From NCBI GenBank assembly GCA_028821405.1, contig JAPPGK010000056.1:62001-126000 (forward strand): DNA of 64,000 nt. Direction: 5' to 3'. Positions 51,264 through 60,360 of the stretch are shown here, one piece after another. A model generated the notes under the pieces. The model did not search any database. It was not told the DNA's origin and saw nothing but the letters and a program-made list of their open reading frames with translations. A program made the translations under genes and the position numbers. This stretch comes from Gammaproteobacteria bacterium (GTDB taxonomy: Bacteria > Pseudomonadota > Gammaproteobacteria > Pseudomonadales > Azotimanducaceae). Each line of letters begins with the position of its first letter. Within the stretch, counting starts at the first letter, position 1.

Positions 51264-54077
51264 CTAGTGCTGATAGCGAACGCCGATCGCGATGGTCCTG
51301 CCGTAGATCTCGTATTGCGCGTTGTAGCGTCGATCGCCGAAGTACGCGTAGTAGGGCTCGTCCGTTAGATTGTTGGCGTCGAGGTTGAGTTGCCACCGCC
51401 CGTTCACGTAGTACTTCATACCCAGATCGAGTTGCGTGTGGGCATCCTGGAACACGTCGAAGGCTGGATCGTCGAGTTCCTCCAAGCCAAGCAAACGCTC
51501 GCTCTTGTGGGAGAACGCAAGACGCGAACTGAACCGGTCGGTCTCGTAGCCCAGGGCGAAGTTGAGCACCCGGTCGGCTTGGCGCGGCATGGCGATCTTT
51601 TCGTCGCGGAAGGGCAACGTCGCCTCGCCGTCCGTAAACGTCGCGTTGGCGCTAACCAACAGGTTGCTGAAGAGCCCTGGCAGGCGCGACAGATGCTGCA
51701 CCCACGCGAGTTCGACGCCGAGCACATTGGCATCGTCGCCGTTGACGGGCTGGATGACCTCCGCCTTGTCGACTCGGCTCCCGCCCACGAACTGGGTGAA
51801 ATCGGTGATCTTCGCGGTGTCCGCCAAGACCACGAAGTCCTTCAGGGTCTTGTAGTACAAACTCGCGGACAGAAGGCCGACGTCTTGCCGGTAGTACTCG
51901 ATGGAGAGGTCCAGGTTCCGGGCTTGCAGCGGATCGAGACCGGGGTTGCCGATCTCCGCCTTGAGGACGGTCTCGCCGTCATCCTCTTCGAACTCTACCT
52001 CGCCACCCGGTGCCAAGTCGCCGAACTTGGGTCGCGCCATGGTCTCGTAGAGGGCCGCCCGGATGAGCAGGTTGTCATTGACGGCGTAGCGCAGGTTCAC
52101 GCTCGGCAGCACGCTCGCATAGTTGTCGGAGAAGGACACCGGCGTGGGCACCGGGTCGCCGTCGGCACCGACATCGTCGTAGATCACCCGAAGGCCCTGC
52201 GCCTCGAACGCCGTCCGCTCGTAGCGCAGGCCGTAGACGATACGCGCCTTGTCGAAGTCCAGCCTGTTCTTGACGTACACGGCGTCGACGTCCTCGTCCA
52301 TCTGATAGTCGCCACCCGTCGAGGCCGCCAAGGTGTCCTTGTCGTTGAGTTCGAACGAGCCCAGGTTGCTGGCAATGTACCGGTCGATGGCGTCCTCGGA
52401 CACGCCGAGCCCGAAGGTGCCTTGAACATAGTCGACCCCGTCCAATGCGAAGTCGGCGAGCGTCGGGTCTCCCGGAAACCCGTCGAACACCCGAATGCCG
52501 ATGTCGTTCGTCTTGTCTCGCCGACGCAGCTTGGCACCCACTTCCACGTAGCCGTTCAACGTTTCGGCGTCGAAGTCGCGTTTCAAGTCGATCTTGAAGC
52601 TTCGCTCCACATCGTCGGTGTGGTTGTCCTCGATGACGATTTCGCTCAACTCGTAGCCATCCGCGTCGAGCGTCGCCGGATCGGCGAACAACCCCGGTCG
52701 TTCGCCGTGGTTCGAATACCCGATACGCACCTTCTTGATCTTGAACTCGGTGTCCCGGCGGTTGGGCTCGGATTCGTCGGCCTTGGAATAACCCGCGCGG
52801 TAGTTCAGCGTCCAGGCGTCGAACGCCTGCGTGCCGCCGGCCGAGATCGACAGGATCTCCTGCGCCTCGTAGCGGTCCTTCAGTTCCTTCTCCAGCGTGG
52901 CATCGCTCCAGGTCGCGAAGCCATCGCCGCCTTCCACGGCGTCGCCCTTGTCGAACTTGAACTCGTTGCGCGTTCGGTATTCCTGGTCCGAGAAGGAACT
53001 GAACAGGGTTCTCACATACCAGCTTGCGTTGCCGTTCGGCCGGTAGTCGAAGTTCGCCGCCAGACCGAGACGTTCGCGGTTGATTACGTAGTCGCGTTGT
53101 TCGATCTCTTCCGCGCCTTTGAACTCGACATCGTCGGTTCGTTCGAGGTCGCCGAACCAGCCACCGTCCGTCTCGACGTTCTCCGAACCGAAATTGCGGT
53201 CGAACCACGATACTGCGGCCGCCACACCAAAGCTGTCCGCGTGGTCGCCCCAGTCGAACGTGTCCGAGAAGATCAGCGAAGCCCTGGGGCTCGATTCGTC
53301 CTGCAAGTCGTTGAAACTCGTTTGCGCGGCCACCGTGAGGTTTCGCCCCGGCGAGTCGAACGCCGAAGCGCTCTTGATGTTCACCGCTCCACCGATGCCG
53401 TCCGCATCCATGTCGGGCGTGATGGACTTGCTCACCTCGAGCGCCGACAGCAGCTCCGACGGGATGACGTCCAGCGCAACCGACCGCCTGTCGTTCTCAG
53501 GGGCCGGAACGTTAACCCCGTTGATCGTCGTCACGATTAGGTTCGGATCGATCCCGCGGATGCCGACGAACCGGCCCTCCCCCTGGTCGCGCTCGAGAAA
53601 CACGCCCGAAACCCGCTGCAGGGCCTCGGAGACGTTCTGGTCCGGAAACTGGCCAATGTCGGTGGCGGAGACCACGGAGACGATCCCGTCGGCGGCCCTT
53701 TGCTGGTTGAGGGCGGACGCGGTGCTCGCGGTCTGTTCGCCGTAGACGACGACCTCCTCGATCAGGTCCGAGAAGGCGAACTCGTGCCGGGTGGTCTCGC
53801 CGTCGCGAACATCGATCCGCGCACTGCGAGGGGGATAGCCGATGTAGCTGACCGTCACCTCGTAGCTGCCCGCCGGGATGCCGCCGATGGCGTAGCCGCC
53901 ATCCGTCGAAGTCACTGCCTCGAGCTTGAGTTCAGGCAGCCGTACGAGAGCCCCCTCGAGGTAGCCGCCGTCGTCCCCCGCGACCTGTCCCTCGACTCGG
54001 CCCTCGGCCCATGCCGACAGTCCCCAAAACAACCCGATAACAACGAAAGGCGAAACACAGCGCACTTGCATCTCCAT
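51264..54077 (-). CDS. TonB-dependent receptor with N-terminal carboxypeptidase-regulatory-like domain
   Basis: A 937-residue receptor. Signal peptide (SPFVVIGLFWGLSAWA), then a CarboxypepD_reg-like domain (GRVEGQVAGDDGGYLEGALVRL...IPAGSYEVTVSYIGY), TonB box-like IEEVVVYGEQ, a plug (FLERDQGEGRFVGIRGIDPNL, VSKSITPDMDADGIGGAVNIK) and a barrel ending in RTIAIGVRYQH. A phytase gene follows directly on the same strand, and such pairs occur in other proteobacteria, so phosphorylated inositols are a likely ligand class. ATG 54077 or 54071 starts it. A 457-bp gap precedes it. Confidence 0.9.
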   Translation of the reverse strand: MEMQVRCVSPFVVIGLFWGLSAWAEGRVEGQVAGDDGGYLEGALVRLPELKLEAVTSTDGGYAIGGIPAGSYEVTVSYIGYPPRSARIDVRDGETTRHEFAFSDLIEEVVVYGEQTASTASALNQQRAADGIVSVVSATDIGQFPDQNVSEALQRVSGVFLERDQGEGRFVGIRGIDPNLIVTTINGVNVPAPENDRRSVALDVIPSELLSALEVSKSITPDMDADGIGGAVNIKSASAFDSPGRNLTVAAQTSFNDLQDESSPRASLIFSDTFDWGDHADSFGVAAAVSWFDRNFGSENVETDGGWFGDLERTDDVEFKGAEEIEQRDYVINRERLGLAANFDYRPNGNASWYVRTLFSSFSDQEYRTRNEFKFDKGDAVEGGDGFATWSDATLEKELKDRYEAQEILSISAGGTQAFDAWTLNYRAGYSKADESEPNRRDTEFKIKKVRIGYSNHGERPGLFADPATLDADGYELSEIVIEDNHTDDVERSFKIDLKRDFDAETLNGYVEVGAKLRRRDKTNDIGIRVFDGFPGDPTLADFALDGVDYVQGTFGLGVSEDAIDRYIASNLGSFELNDKDTLAASTGGDYQMDEDVDAVYVKNRLDFDKARIVYGLRYERTAFEAQGLRVIYDDVGADGDPVPTPVSFSDNYASVLPSVNLRYAVNDNLLIRAALYETMARPKFGDLAPGGEVEFEEDDGETVLKAEIGNPGLDPLQARNLDLSIEYYRQDVGLLSASLYYKTLKDFVVLADTAKITDFTQFVGGSRVDKAEVIQPVNGDDANVLGVELAWVQHLSRLPGLFSNLLVSANATFTDGEATLPFRDEKIAMPRQADRVLNFALGYETDRFSSRLAFSHKSERLLGLEELDDPAFDVFQDAHTQLDLGMKYYVNGRWQLNLDANNLTDEPYYAYFGDRRYNAQYEIYGRTIAIGVRYQH

Positions 54078-54340
54078 TGCTCGTCTGAAAAGCGGAGCCT
54101 AGTCCCGGAACATGACACCCGTGTGACGGGAACAGCGATTTGTGATCGGCTGGGCGCATAGGAACGGGCCGGCGTTTCGCCTGCGAGGTGCACTTCACAA
54201 CGTGTGCCATCCGGCACCGATCCGACCCGTCCCCAAGTGAGCTTCGAGTTCCATGTGGACGCCGCCCGGTCTATCGACGGGCCCGTCCGTATGCGCGAAC
54301 CTCCGCCGGCGGCGCCCTCCAGGGCATCCGCGCTTCCCGG
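54078..54340. other. Gene-free stretch upstream of the TonB receptor
   Basis: No credible reading frame. The promoter for the receptor must lie here but no clear -35/-10 pair is visible. There is a GC-rich, partly palindromic patch (CGACGGGCCCGTCCG near 54276) like the repeats elsewhere. Confidence 0.4.
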
Positions 54341-54430
54341 TTAAGGCAGCAGCTTGGTGAGCGTGACGATCACCCCCGCGAAGCCCACGAACATCAACCA
54401 AAGGTTCCGGTAGAGCGATCGCCCGAGGTC
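54341..54430 (-). pseudogene. C-terminal remnant of a coiled-coil membrane protein
   Basis: Thirty minus-strand codons, LYRNLWLMFVGFAGVIVTLTKLLP and a stop, match the end of the coiled-coil protein at 59601-60062 (LYRHLWLLLLGFAGLIVTLNKLLA). The coiled coil itself is gone. The flanking bases (AAGAAATATCGGAAATTC) also resemble 60236-60257. It therefore looks like the debris of a second copy of that locus. Confidence 0.65.
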
Positions 54431-54534
54431 GTAAGAAATATCGGAAATTCGCTAGCGGGCGCAGCCAAGCGTCGTTGGAACAGGCACCGCCACTCGCTAT
54501 GCTTGTTCGGCAATGTTCCACCCGAGACCACTGA

Positions 54535-55419
54535 ATGGCATCCGTCGACTTCTGGCCACCCGCCGATCTGCGCCGCGCAGCCATCGGCTTCAGCTTCCGC
54601 GGCAACGACTATCTTGGCCACCTGGTCGCGCCGCCCGCATCGGTTGGCCCACGCCCCTTGGTCCTGGTCATCCACAACTACCAAGGGCTCAAGTTCTTCG
54701 ACGTTGATGTCGCCGAGTACCTTGCCCGCGTCGGCTACGTCGGGCTCGCCATCGATGTCTACGGCAACATCGTGCCACCGGACGAACGTGTCTTCCCCAC
54801 CGATCCGAGCAAGGTTCAGGCGTTCCAGAAGAAGTGCTTCGAAGGTCTCGTCGCCATGGACCACGACCACGAACTGTTCCGCTCGTTGCTCGGCGAATGG
54901 CTCGACCGGGGCTTTGCCCACGACACGGTGGATGCCTCGTTTCCCGCCGGTGCCATCGGCTACTGCTTCGGCGGCATGGCCGTCATCGAGTGCGTGCGCG
55001 GCGGCTTGAACGTCGGCGGCGTGGTGTCCTTCCACGGTCTGCTGCAGACCGGCGAGGATCCCAACGCGGCCCGCAACGGAGTCGAGCGACCACCCGTCAA
55101 GCGTTGCGAGAACAACTACAACACCGATGCCGTGATCCTCATCGAGAACGGCGCCGACGATGCCTTGGTGCCCGACTCGAGCAAGCAGCGCTTCTTCGAC
55201 GAGATGGACGCTGCAGGCGTCAGTTGGGTGTTTCACCACCACGCCAAGACGCCGCACGGTTTCGCGTTGCCGCCCACGCTGGGTCCGCCGGGAAGGCTTC
55301 ACGAGGCGACGGATCGCCGCTCGACGATGAGCATGCTCAACCTGTTCCGGGAGATCTTCCCGGGCGTGCCGCAGAACCCAGTTACGCGCAACGCCGCCGG
55401 CACATCGATACCGCACTGA
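54535..55419 (+). CDS. Dienelactone hydrolase family protein
   Basis: A 294-residue alpha/beta hydrolase of the DLH family. Nucleophile Cys144 in IGYCFGGMAV, Asp209 in GADDALVPD and His241 in KTPHGFALPP form the triad. FRGNDYLGHLVAPP at the N-terminus is typical. It is transcribed alone, ATG 54535, 119 bp ahead of the PEP-synthase-like gene. DLH members hydrolyse lactones or small esters; the physiological substrate is unknown. Confidence 0.87.
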   Translation: MASVDFWPPADLRRAAIGFSFRGNDYLGHLVAPPASVGPRPLVLVIHNYQGLKFFDVDVAEYLARVGYVGLAIDVYGNIVPPDERVFPTDPSKVQAFQKKCFEGLVAMDHDHELFRSLLGEWLDRGFAHDTVDASFPAGAIGYCFGGMAVIECVRGGLNVGGVVSFHGLLQTGEDPNAARNGVERPPVKRCENNYNTDAVILIENGADDALVPDSSKQRFFDEMDAAGVSWVFHHHAKTPHGFALPPTLGPPGRLHEATDRRSTMSMLNLFREIFPGVPQNPVTRNAAGTSIPH

Positions 55420-55537
55420 CGCAGACTGACGGCTGCGACGCGCCCAGCCAAGCATGGGTGAGGTCGCGCAGTTGCATTGTTGATCGGTCGTTGAAGCGTT
55501 CCCTATGATGGCGCGTCCTCTTTGAATCGAGCGATCA

Positions 55538-58333
55538 ATGTACGTCACGGCCCTTTACGCCACGCCGCAGGAAACAGGATCCAACGACGGCCTCGAAGTC
55601 GTCGGCGGGAAAGGCAGATCGCTCGCACGAATGACCGAGGCGGGCTTCAACGTTCCGGGCGGTTTCATCGTTACAACGCAGGCCTACCGGTCTTTCGTTG
55701 CGACGAACCAGCTACAAGAGAAGATCGTATCGCTCGCCAAACCCGCCGTGGAGGACTCCCGGGTGTCCTTCGAACCCGCGTCCAATGCCATACAGGCATT
55801 TTTTGCCGGACCCGAACTATCCGCCGAGATCGCGGCGCAGATAAGCCAAGCCTACGCCTCGCTGGACGACGCGCCCGTCGCCGTGCGCTCCTCCGCCAAT
55901 GCCGAGGATCTGCCCGGTCTGTCCTTCGCCGGTCAGCAGGAGACCTATCTGAACGTCAAGGGCGGGGACGAGGTCGTCGCGGCGGTGCAAAAATGCTGGG
56001 CTTCGCTATGGACCCCGCAAGCCATCAGCTATCGGCATCAGAACGGCATCGACCAAGGTTCGGTGGCCATGGCGGTGGTCGTCCAGATCATGGTGCCGTC
56101 CAAAGTCTCCGGCATCCTGTTCACCGCCAATCCCGCCACAGGAGAGCGCTCGGAGATCATCGTCAACTCAAGCTTCGGTCTGGGCGAAGCCGTGGTCAGC
56201 GGGCAGGTGACGCCGGACACGTACATCGTGGACAAGGAAACACTGCGTGCCAAAGACACCGTCATCGGGCCCAAGGCGCAGCAAGTCGTCGCAGACACTA
56301 GGCAGGGCACGCGGCTCGCCGACGTCGACGAAGAAAGCCGTGGCCAGTCCTCGTTGAACGACGACATGCTGCGCCAACTGTCCAAGACTGCCATCGACAT
56401 CGAGAAGCTCTACGACGGCGTCCCCCAGGATATCGAGTGGGCGGTCGTCGACGACGAACTCTATCTGCTGCAATCCCGCCCCATCACCAATCTGCCGGTG
56501 CAGCCCATCGAGGTGGTCTGGGAACCGCCGCCGCCGGCAAGGATTCTCTACCGGCGCCAGATCGTCGAGAACATGCCGGACCCCATCTGTCCGCTGTTCG
56601 AGGAGCTCTACTTGACGGAGGGTCTCGAGACACCGCGCAAAGGCAGGCCCGACAACACCGTCGGCGGCGGCGCGCACTTCGTCACCTGCAACGGCTACGC
56701 CTACAACCGGGCCGATCACCCCGGCAACCACATCGACCCGAACAGTTCCGAGGAGGAGTTGAACGCGGCCTTCAAGCGGATGATCGACGCGATCTGGGAA
56801 AGTCGCGGGGATCAGTCCGACAAAGAGAAATACGACATGGCGCTGTTTCGTTCGGAGCTGTCGACACAAGAGCAAGCCGAATTCGATGCCGTCGCCGCAA
56901 CGTACGAAGGCGACAATCTGGCCCACGATCTGACCCTGCCGCCTTCGGACAACCCGACCTACGTCGCCAACAACAAGACCGAGGACAACGATGCCCGCTG
57001 GCTGACCTGGCAGGAAGAAGCCCTGCCCCGCCTGGTCCGTACCGCCGAGAAGTGGCGCAAGGTCGATCCTAAGATCGCCACCGACGACGAACTCTTGGCC
57101 GGTATCCGCGAGATGGCGATCGAGGAAGGTGTCTACTGGAGTGGCAATACCAGCCACACCTTCGGAATCGCCAAGTCCACCGACGACCAGCTGCAGTGCT
57201 TCCTTCACGAGAACCTGCCGGACGATCACTACATCAGCGGCCAGTTCCTCACCGGCTTCCAGTCCAAGACCCTGCAGGCCAACGCGATCCTGTTCGAGAT
57301 CGCGAAGCTCGTCCGCGCCAGCGAAGCGCTTTCGTATCTCGTCATCGTGACGCCCGCACAGTTCCTGTCGAGCGCATTGCAGGAACACCCCGAAGGCGCA
57401 CCCGTCGTCAAGGCGCTCGAAGACTATTTCGACATCTACGGGCACCAGGGGTACAGCCTCGATTTCATCGAGCCCACGCAAGCCGAAGATCCGTCGGCGA
57501 CGTTCGCGACATTGAAGTCCATGGTGCAGAACGCAAACTACGATCCGAAGGATCAGGAGGTCCGGGCCACTGCGGTTCGCGAGCAGAAGTTCGCGGAAGT
57601 CTCCGAGAAGCTCTCCGGACTCACCTACTGGCAGTTCCGATACCGTCTGTGGTTCGGGCGCCGATACAACCACATCCGCGAAGAGACGGCCTTCTATTTC
57701 GGCTACACCTGGTGCGTGCTGCGGCCGATGGCCTTCGAGCTGGGTCGGCGCCTGGTCGACGCGGACACGTTTCTCGATCCGGAGGATACGTTCTTCATGG
57801 TGACCGAGGAGCTCACGCGAGCCATCGAGGCGCGCAAGACCGGCACCGGCGTTCCCGAACTGGGCGAACTCGCGGCCGAACGGCGAGAACTCAGGGAAGC
57901 CCGCAAGCTCCTGCACCCGCCGGGGACGATTCCCGAGGAGGCCAGCAATATCCCCTCCGTCCGGTTCAAGGAGACGCAGATCCGAAACGATCCGTCCGGC
58001 GACGCGCTCAACGGCTTCGCGGTCAGCTCGGGAACGGTCACCGCCCCGGCAAGCGTCATCCTGTCGCAGAACGACTTCGACAAGATGGAACCCGGCTCGA
58101 TCCTGGTCGCCCCGAACACGACACCTGCCTGGACGCAGCTCTTCGCGCACGCCGTGGGGCTGGTCACCGACATGGGCAGCATCCTGGCGCACGGGTCCAT
58201 CGTGGCACGGGAGTACGGGATCCCCGCCGTGCTCGGTGTCGGCAACGGCACCGTGCGCATCAAGCACGGCCAGTCCATTACGATCGACGGCGATGCGGGA
58301 TCGGTGACGCTACACGCGGAGAGCCCGGCCTAG
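55538..58333 (+). CDS. PEP synthase/rifampicin phosphotransferase-like dikinase
   Basis: A 931-residue protein with the three-part layout of pyruvate-phosphate dikinase relatives: N-terminal ATP-grasp domain (VGGKGRSLARMTEAGFNVPGGFIV, VAVRSSANAEDLPGLSFAGQQETYLNV, QSRPITNLP), a large middle domain (residues about 330-790) without similarity to the PEP synthase core, and a C-terminal swivelling His domain with LVTDMGSILAHGSIVAREYG (His885). The middle domain instead of a TIM barrel fits rifampicin phosphotransferase (RPH) architecture. The phosphate acceptor is unknown; antibiotic inactivation is one option only. Full length and intact. Confidence 0.82.
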   Translation: MYVTALYATPQETGSNDGLEVVGGKGRSLARMTEAGFNVPGGFIVTTQAYRSFVATNQLQEKIVSLAKPAVEDSRVSFEPASNAIQAFFAGPELSAEIAAQISQAYASLDDAPVAVRSSANAEDLPGLSFAGQQETYLNVKGGDEVVAAVQKCWASLWTPQAISYRHQNGIDQGSVAMAVVVQIMVPSKVSGILFTANPATGERSEIIVNSSFGLGEAVVSGQVTPDTYIVDKETLRAKDTVIGPKAQQVVADTRQGTRLADVDEESRGQSSLNDDMLRQLSKTAIDIEKLYDGVPQDIEWAVVDDELYLLQSRPITNLPVQPIEVVWEPPPPARILYRRQIVENMPDPICPLFEELYLTEGLETPRKGRPDNTVGGGAHFVTCNGYAYNRADHPGNHIDPNSSEEELNAAFKRMIDAIWESRGDQSDKEKYDMALFRSELSTQEQAEFDAVAATYEGDNLAHDLTLPPSDNPTYVANNKTEDNDARWLTWQEEALPRLVRTAEKWRKVDPKIATDDELLAGIREMAIEEGVYWSGNTSHTFGIAKSTDDQLQCFLHENLPDDHYISGQFLTGFQSKTLQANAILFEIAKLVRASEALSYLVIVTPAQFLSSALQEHPEGAPVVKALEDYFDIYGHQGYSLDFIEPTQAEDPSATFATLKSMVQNANYDPKDQEVRATAVREQKFAEVSEKLSGLTYWQFRYRLWFGRRYNHIREETAFYFGYTWCVLRPMAFELGRRLVDADTFLDPEDTFFMVTEELTRAIEARKTGTGVPELGELAAERRELREARKLLHPPGTIPEEASNIPSVRFKETQIRNDPSGDALNGFAVSSGTVTAPASVILSQNDFDKMEPGSILVAPNTTPAWTQLFAHAVGLVTDMGSILAHGSIVAREYGIPAVLGVGNGTVRIKHGQSITIDGDAGSVTLHAESPA

Positions 58334-58351
58334 CGCGACAATTCCGCTCGA

Positions 58352-59593
58352 TCAGTCCGTAGGCACGTCCTGTGGGGCATGTGACTCATCCAACTTGTCG
58401 AGGGTTACATCCAGATGAACGGCGCCATCGGCAAGGAATGCCCGAAACCGCTCCTCGACCGCGCTGCCGCCACCCAGGTTCTCCTTGGCGATGCCATCGG
58501 GAAGCCGCTCGAAAAGCTCCCACAGCGTGACGCTCGAAAGGCTCCGGCCAAGCGCCCACGTCTTGTTCTCCGTCGCCCGCAACCAACGCCCGTCGAGCAG
58601 CACATCGAAGACGCGGGCGCGTTCCGTGCGGGTCATGGGTACCGCGCCCAGGATTTCGGCATCCGTGACGGTGCCGCCCCGCAGATGCGCCCGATGCAGC
58701 AATCCCAACACCCTGGCGCACTTGACAACCGCCGGCACCCCGTCCGGTTCGTCTTCCCAAGGGATCAACGAGAGGGTGCGCACGCAGATCGCACCGACGA
58801 GGATCAGGACCCAAACAAGGTAGAGGCCCATCACGAACAGCGGCAACGCTGCCAAGGCACCGTAGACCAGTTCGCTTTGAAGCAACGGCACCACCGAGGC
58901 GAAGACTTCCTTGGCGAGGGCGAACAGCACGGTGGCGACAATGCCGCCGAACAGGGCATGGACGAACCGAACGCGGCAACTCGGCACCGCGTAGTAGAGC
59001 ATCGTGAAGGTCAGCGCCGTCGCGACAGGGGGAATCGCCGTGCGAACGCCTTGCATCAACGTGAATGACTGGAGGTCGGCGAAGATGGCCACGCCGTAGT
59101 CGTACCCGACCGCCGAGACGGCAACGCCGACCATCGGCACGCCCAGCGAGACGATCCCCCAGTACCAGAGGAACCGCGTCATGCCCGTTCGGGTATTGGC
59201 CACATGCCAGATACGGTTGAACGCGGCTTCCATGCGCATGAGCATGAGCATCGTGGTCACGAAAACGACGCCCACGCCCACGAGGGTCAGTTCGTTCGCC
59301 CGGGCCGAGAACTCGCGCACCTTTTGGAGCACCATGTCGCTCGAGCCCGGCAGGAACGTCTCGAAGATGAAGCCGGTCAGGATGTCCCCCGCGTCATCGA
59401 ACTCCGGCAGCAGCGATAACACCCGATACACGATGGCGACAAACGGCACGACCGCGATCATGGTGGTGAACGTCAACGCCGCCGCCGCGGTGGTGCAGCC
59501 GTCGTCGCGGAACTGGGTCGCAATCTGGCGCAGGAACCACTGGCCGTAGTGCCACGCCTTCAACGGCACTGTCACCACCGCATCGTTGGGCAC
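58352..59593 (-). CDS. YihY/BrkB family inner-membrane protein
   Basis: A 413-residue YihY family protein (once called RNase BN) with about six transmembrane helices: TFTTMIAVVPFVAIVYRVL, LTLVGVGVVFVTTMLM, FLWYWGIVSLGVPMVGVAVS, LTFTMLYYAVP, FGGIVATVLFALAKEVF and PLFVMGLYLVWVLILVGA. It starts with GTG 59593, seven bases behind the coiled-coil protein. A soluble C-terminal domain of about 130 residues with winged-helix-like text follows. The function of the family is not known. Confidence 0.86.
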   Translation of the reverse strand: MPNDAVVTVPLKAWHYGQWFLRQIATQFRDDGCTTAAAALTFTTMIAVVPFVAIVYRVLSLLPEFDDAGDILTGFIFETFLPGSSDMVLQKVREFSARANELTLVGVGVVFVTTMLMLMRMEAAFNRIWHVANTRTGMTRFLWYWGIVSLGVPMVGVAVSAVGYDYGVAIFADLQSFTLMQGVRTAIPPVATALTFTMLYYAVPSCRVRFVHALFGGIVATVLFALAKEVFASVVPLLQSELVYGALAALPLFVMGLYLVWVLILVGAICVRTLSLIPWEDEPDGVPAVVKCARVLGLLHRAHLRGGTVTDAEILGAVPMTRTERARVFDVLLDGRWLRATENKTWALGRSLSSVTLWELFERLPDGIAKENLGGGSAVEERFRAFLADGAVHLDVTLDKLDESHAPQDVPTD

Positions 59594-59600
59594 GACCGGG

Positions 59601-60062
59601 TCAAGCCAACAGTTTGTTGAGGGTGACGATCAACCCCGCGAAGCCCAGCAACAGCAGCCACAAGTGCCTGTAGAGGTTTTTGAATTCCCCATGCATCTCG
59701 GCGCGATGCTGCGCGAACTTGGCGTCCGTGTAACTCCGGGACGCCTCGATCTCTCCGCGGAACGACGTTCCAAGCTCCTGCATCTCGCCACGAAGCATGG
59801 CACCCAACTCGTTCATCTCGCCGCGCAGCGTGGCAACCGACTCGTTCATCTCGCCACGCAGCGAAGCACCCAGCTCCTTCATCTCGCCGCGCAGTTTCTC
59901 CTCGGCCTGCCGCAGGTCCGCCTTCGTGGCGAGGTTCGCGGTCGTGTGTTCGTAAATGGCAATGGCGACACCCTCGGACGCCTGACGGTCCATCCCGAAC
60001 TCCTGCTCAAGGCGACGCGCGGTCGAAAGCGTGTCCGGAGATACATCGGCCATGTCCATCAT
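59601..60062 (-). CDS. Coiled-coil protein with C-terminal membrane anchor (DUF1640-like)
   Basis: A 153-residue protein: a helical N-terminus (LSTARRLEQEFGMDRQASEGVAIAIYEH), then a long coiled coil built of 11-residue repeats of the form L-R-G-E-M-x-E-L-x-x-x, then a single transmembrane segment (HLWLLLLGFAGLIVTLNKLL) at the end. It is of the type annotated as DUF1640/CCDC90-like. Start at 60062, with GAGG directly upstream; longer starts reach 60128. It precedes yihY by seven bases. A remnant of another copy is at 54341-54430. Confidence 0.7.
   Translation of the reverse strand: MMDMADVSPDTLSTARRLEQEFGMDRQASEGVAIAIYEHTTANLATKADLRQAEEKLRGEMKELGASLRGEMNESVATLRGEMNELGAMLRGEMQELGTSFRGEIEASRSYTDAKFAQHRAEMHGEFKNLYRHLWLLLLGFAGLIVTLNKLLA
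59781..59912. repeat. 33-bp tandem repeat coding for 11-residue coiled-coil units
   Basis: The sequence CATCTCGCC(A/G)CG recurs at 59781, 59814, 59847 and 59880, exactly 33 bp apart, and codes on the minus strand for LRGEM-type units of the coiled-coil protein. The copies are similar enough to allow slippage, so repeat number may vary between strains. Confidence 0.75.
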
Positions 60063-60360
60063 TCCTCGGGCTCCGGTAACAGCGAAACGGAGCTTCTGAC
60101 CGCATGTGTCGTGTCGGTCTTGTACCACCCGAATCCGCGCAATGTCAAAGCAACGAGCTCAACGCCGTCGTCATTCATTCGAGCGACTGTAGTACCCCTC
60201 CCGTCAGGCCGGGTAGCGGGTCATCTCTCGAAGTTGCGTAGGAAATTTCGGAATTTGGTGTAACCGATAGCCGCCATTTCGCCCAACACCGCGACGCCTC
60301 GATAGTGCGGCCAACAAGCGCGCTGCTACAATCGCATGCTGCGCTATTCGCGATGGACCC

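Noticed and set aside
56168-58267. 699-codon minus-strand frame inside the dikinase gene
   Set aside because: No recognisable domain; the plus strand contains the ATP-grasp and His-domain motifs, so this is a compositional shadow.
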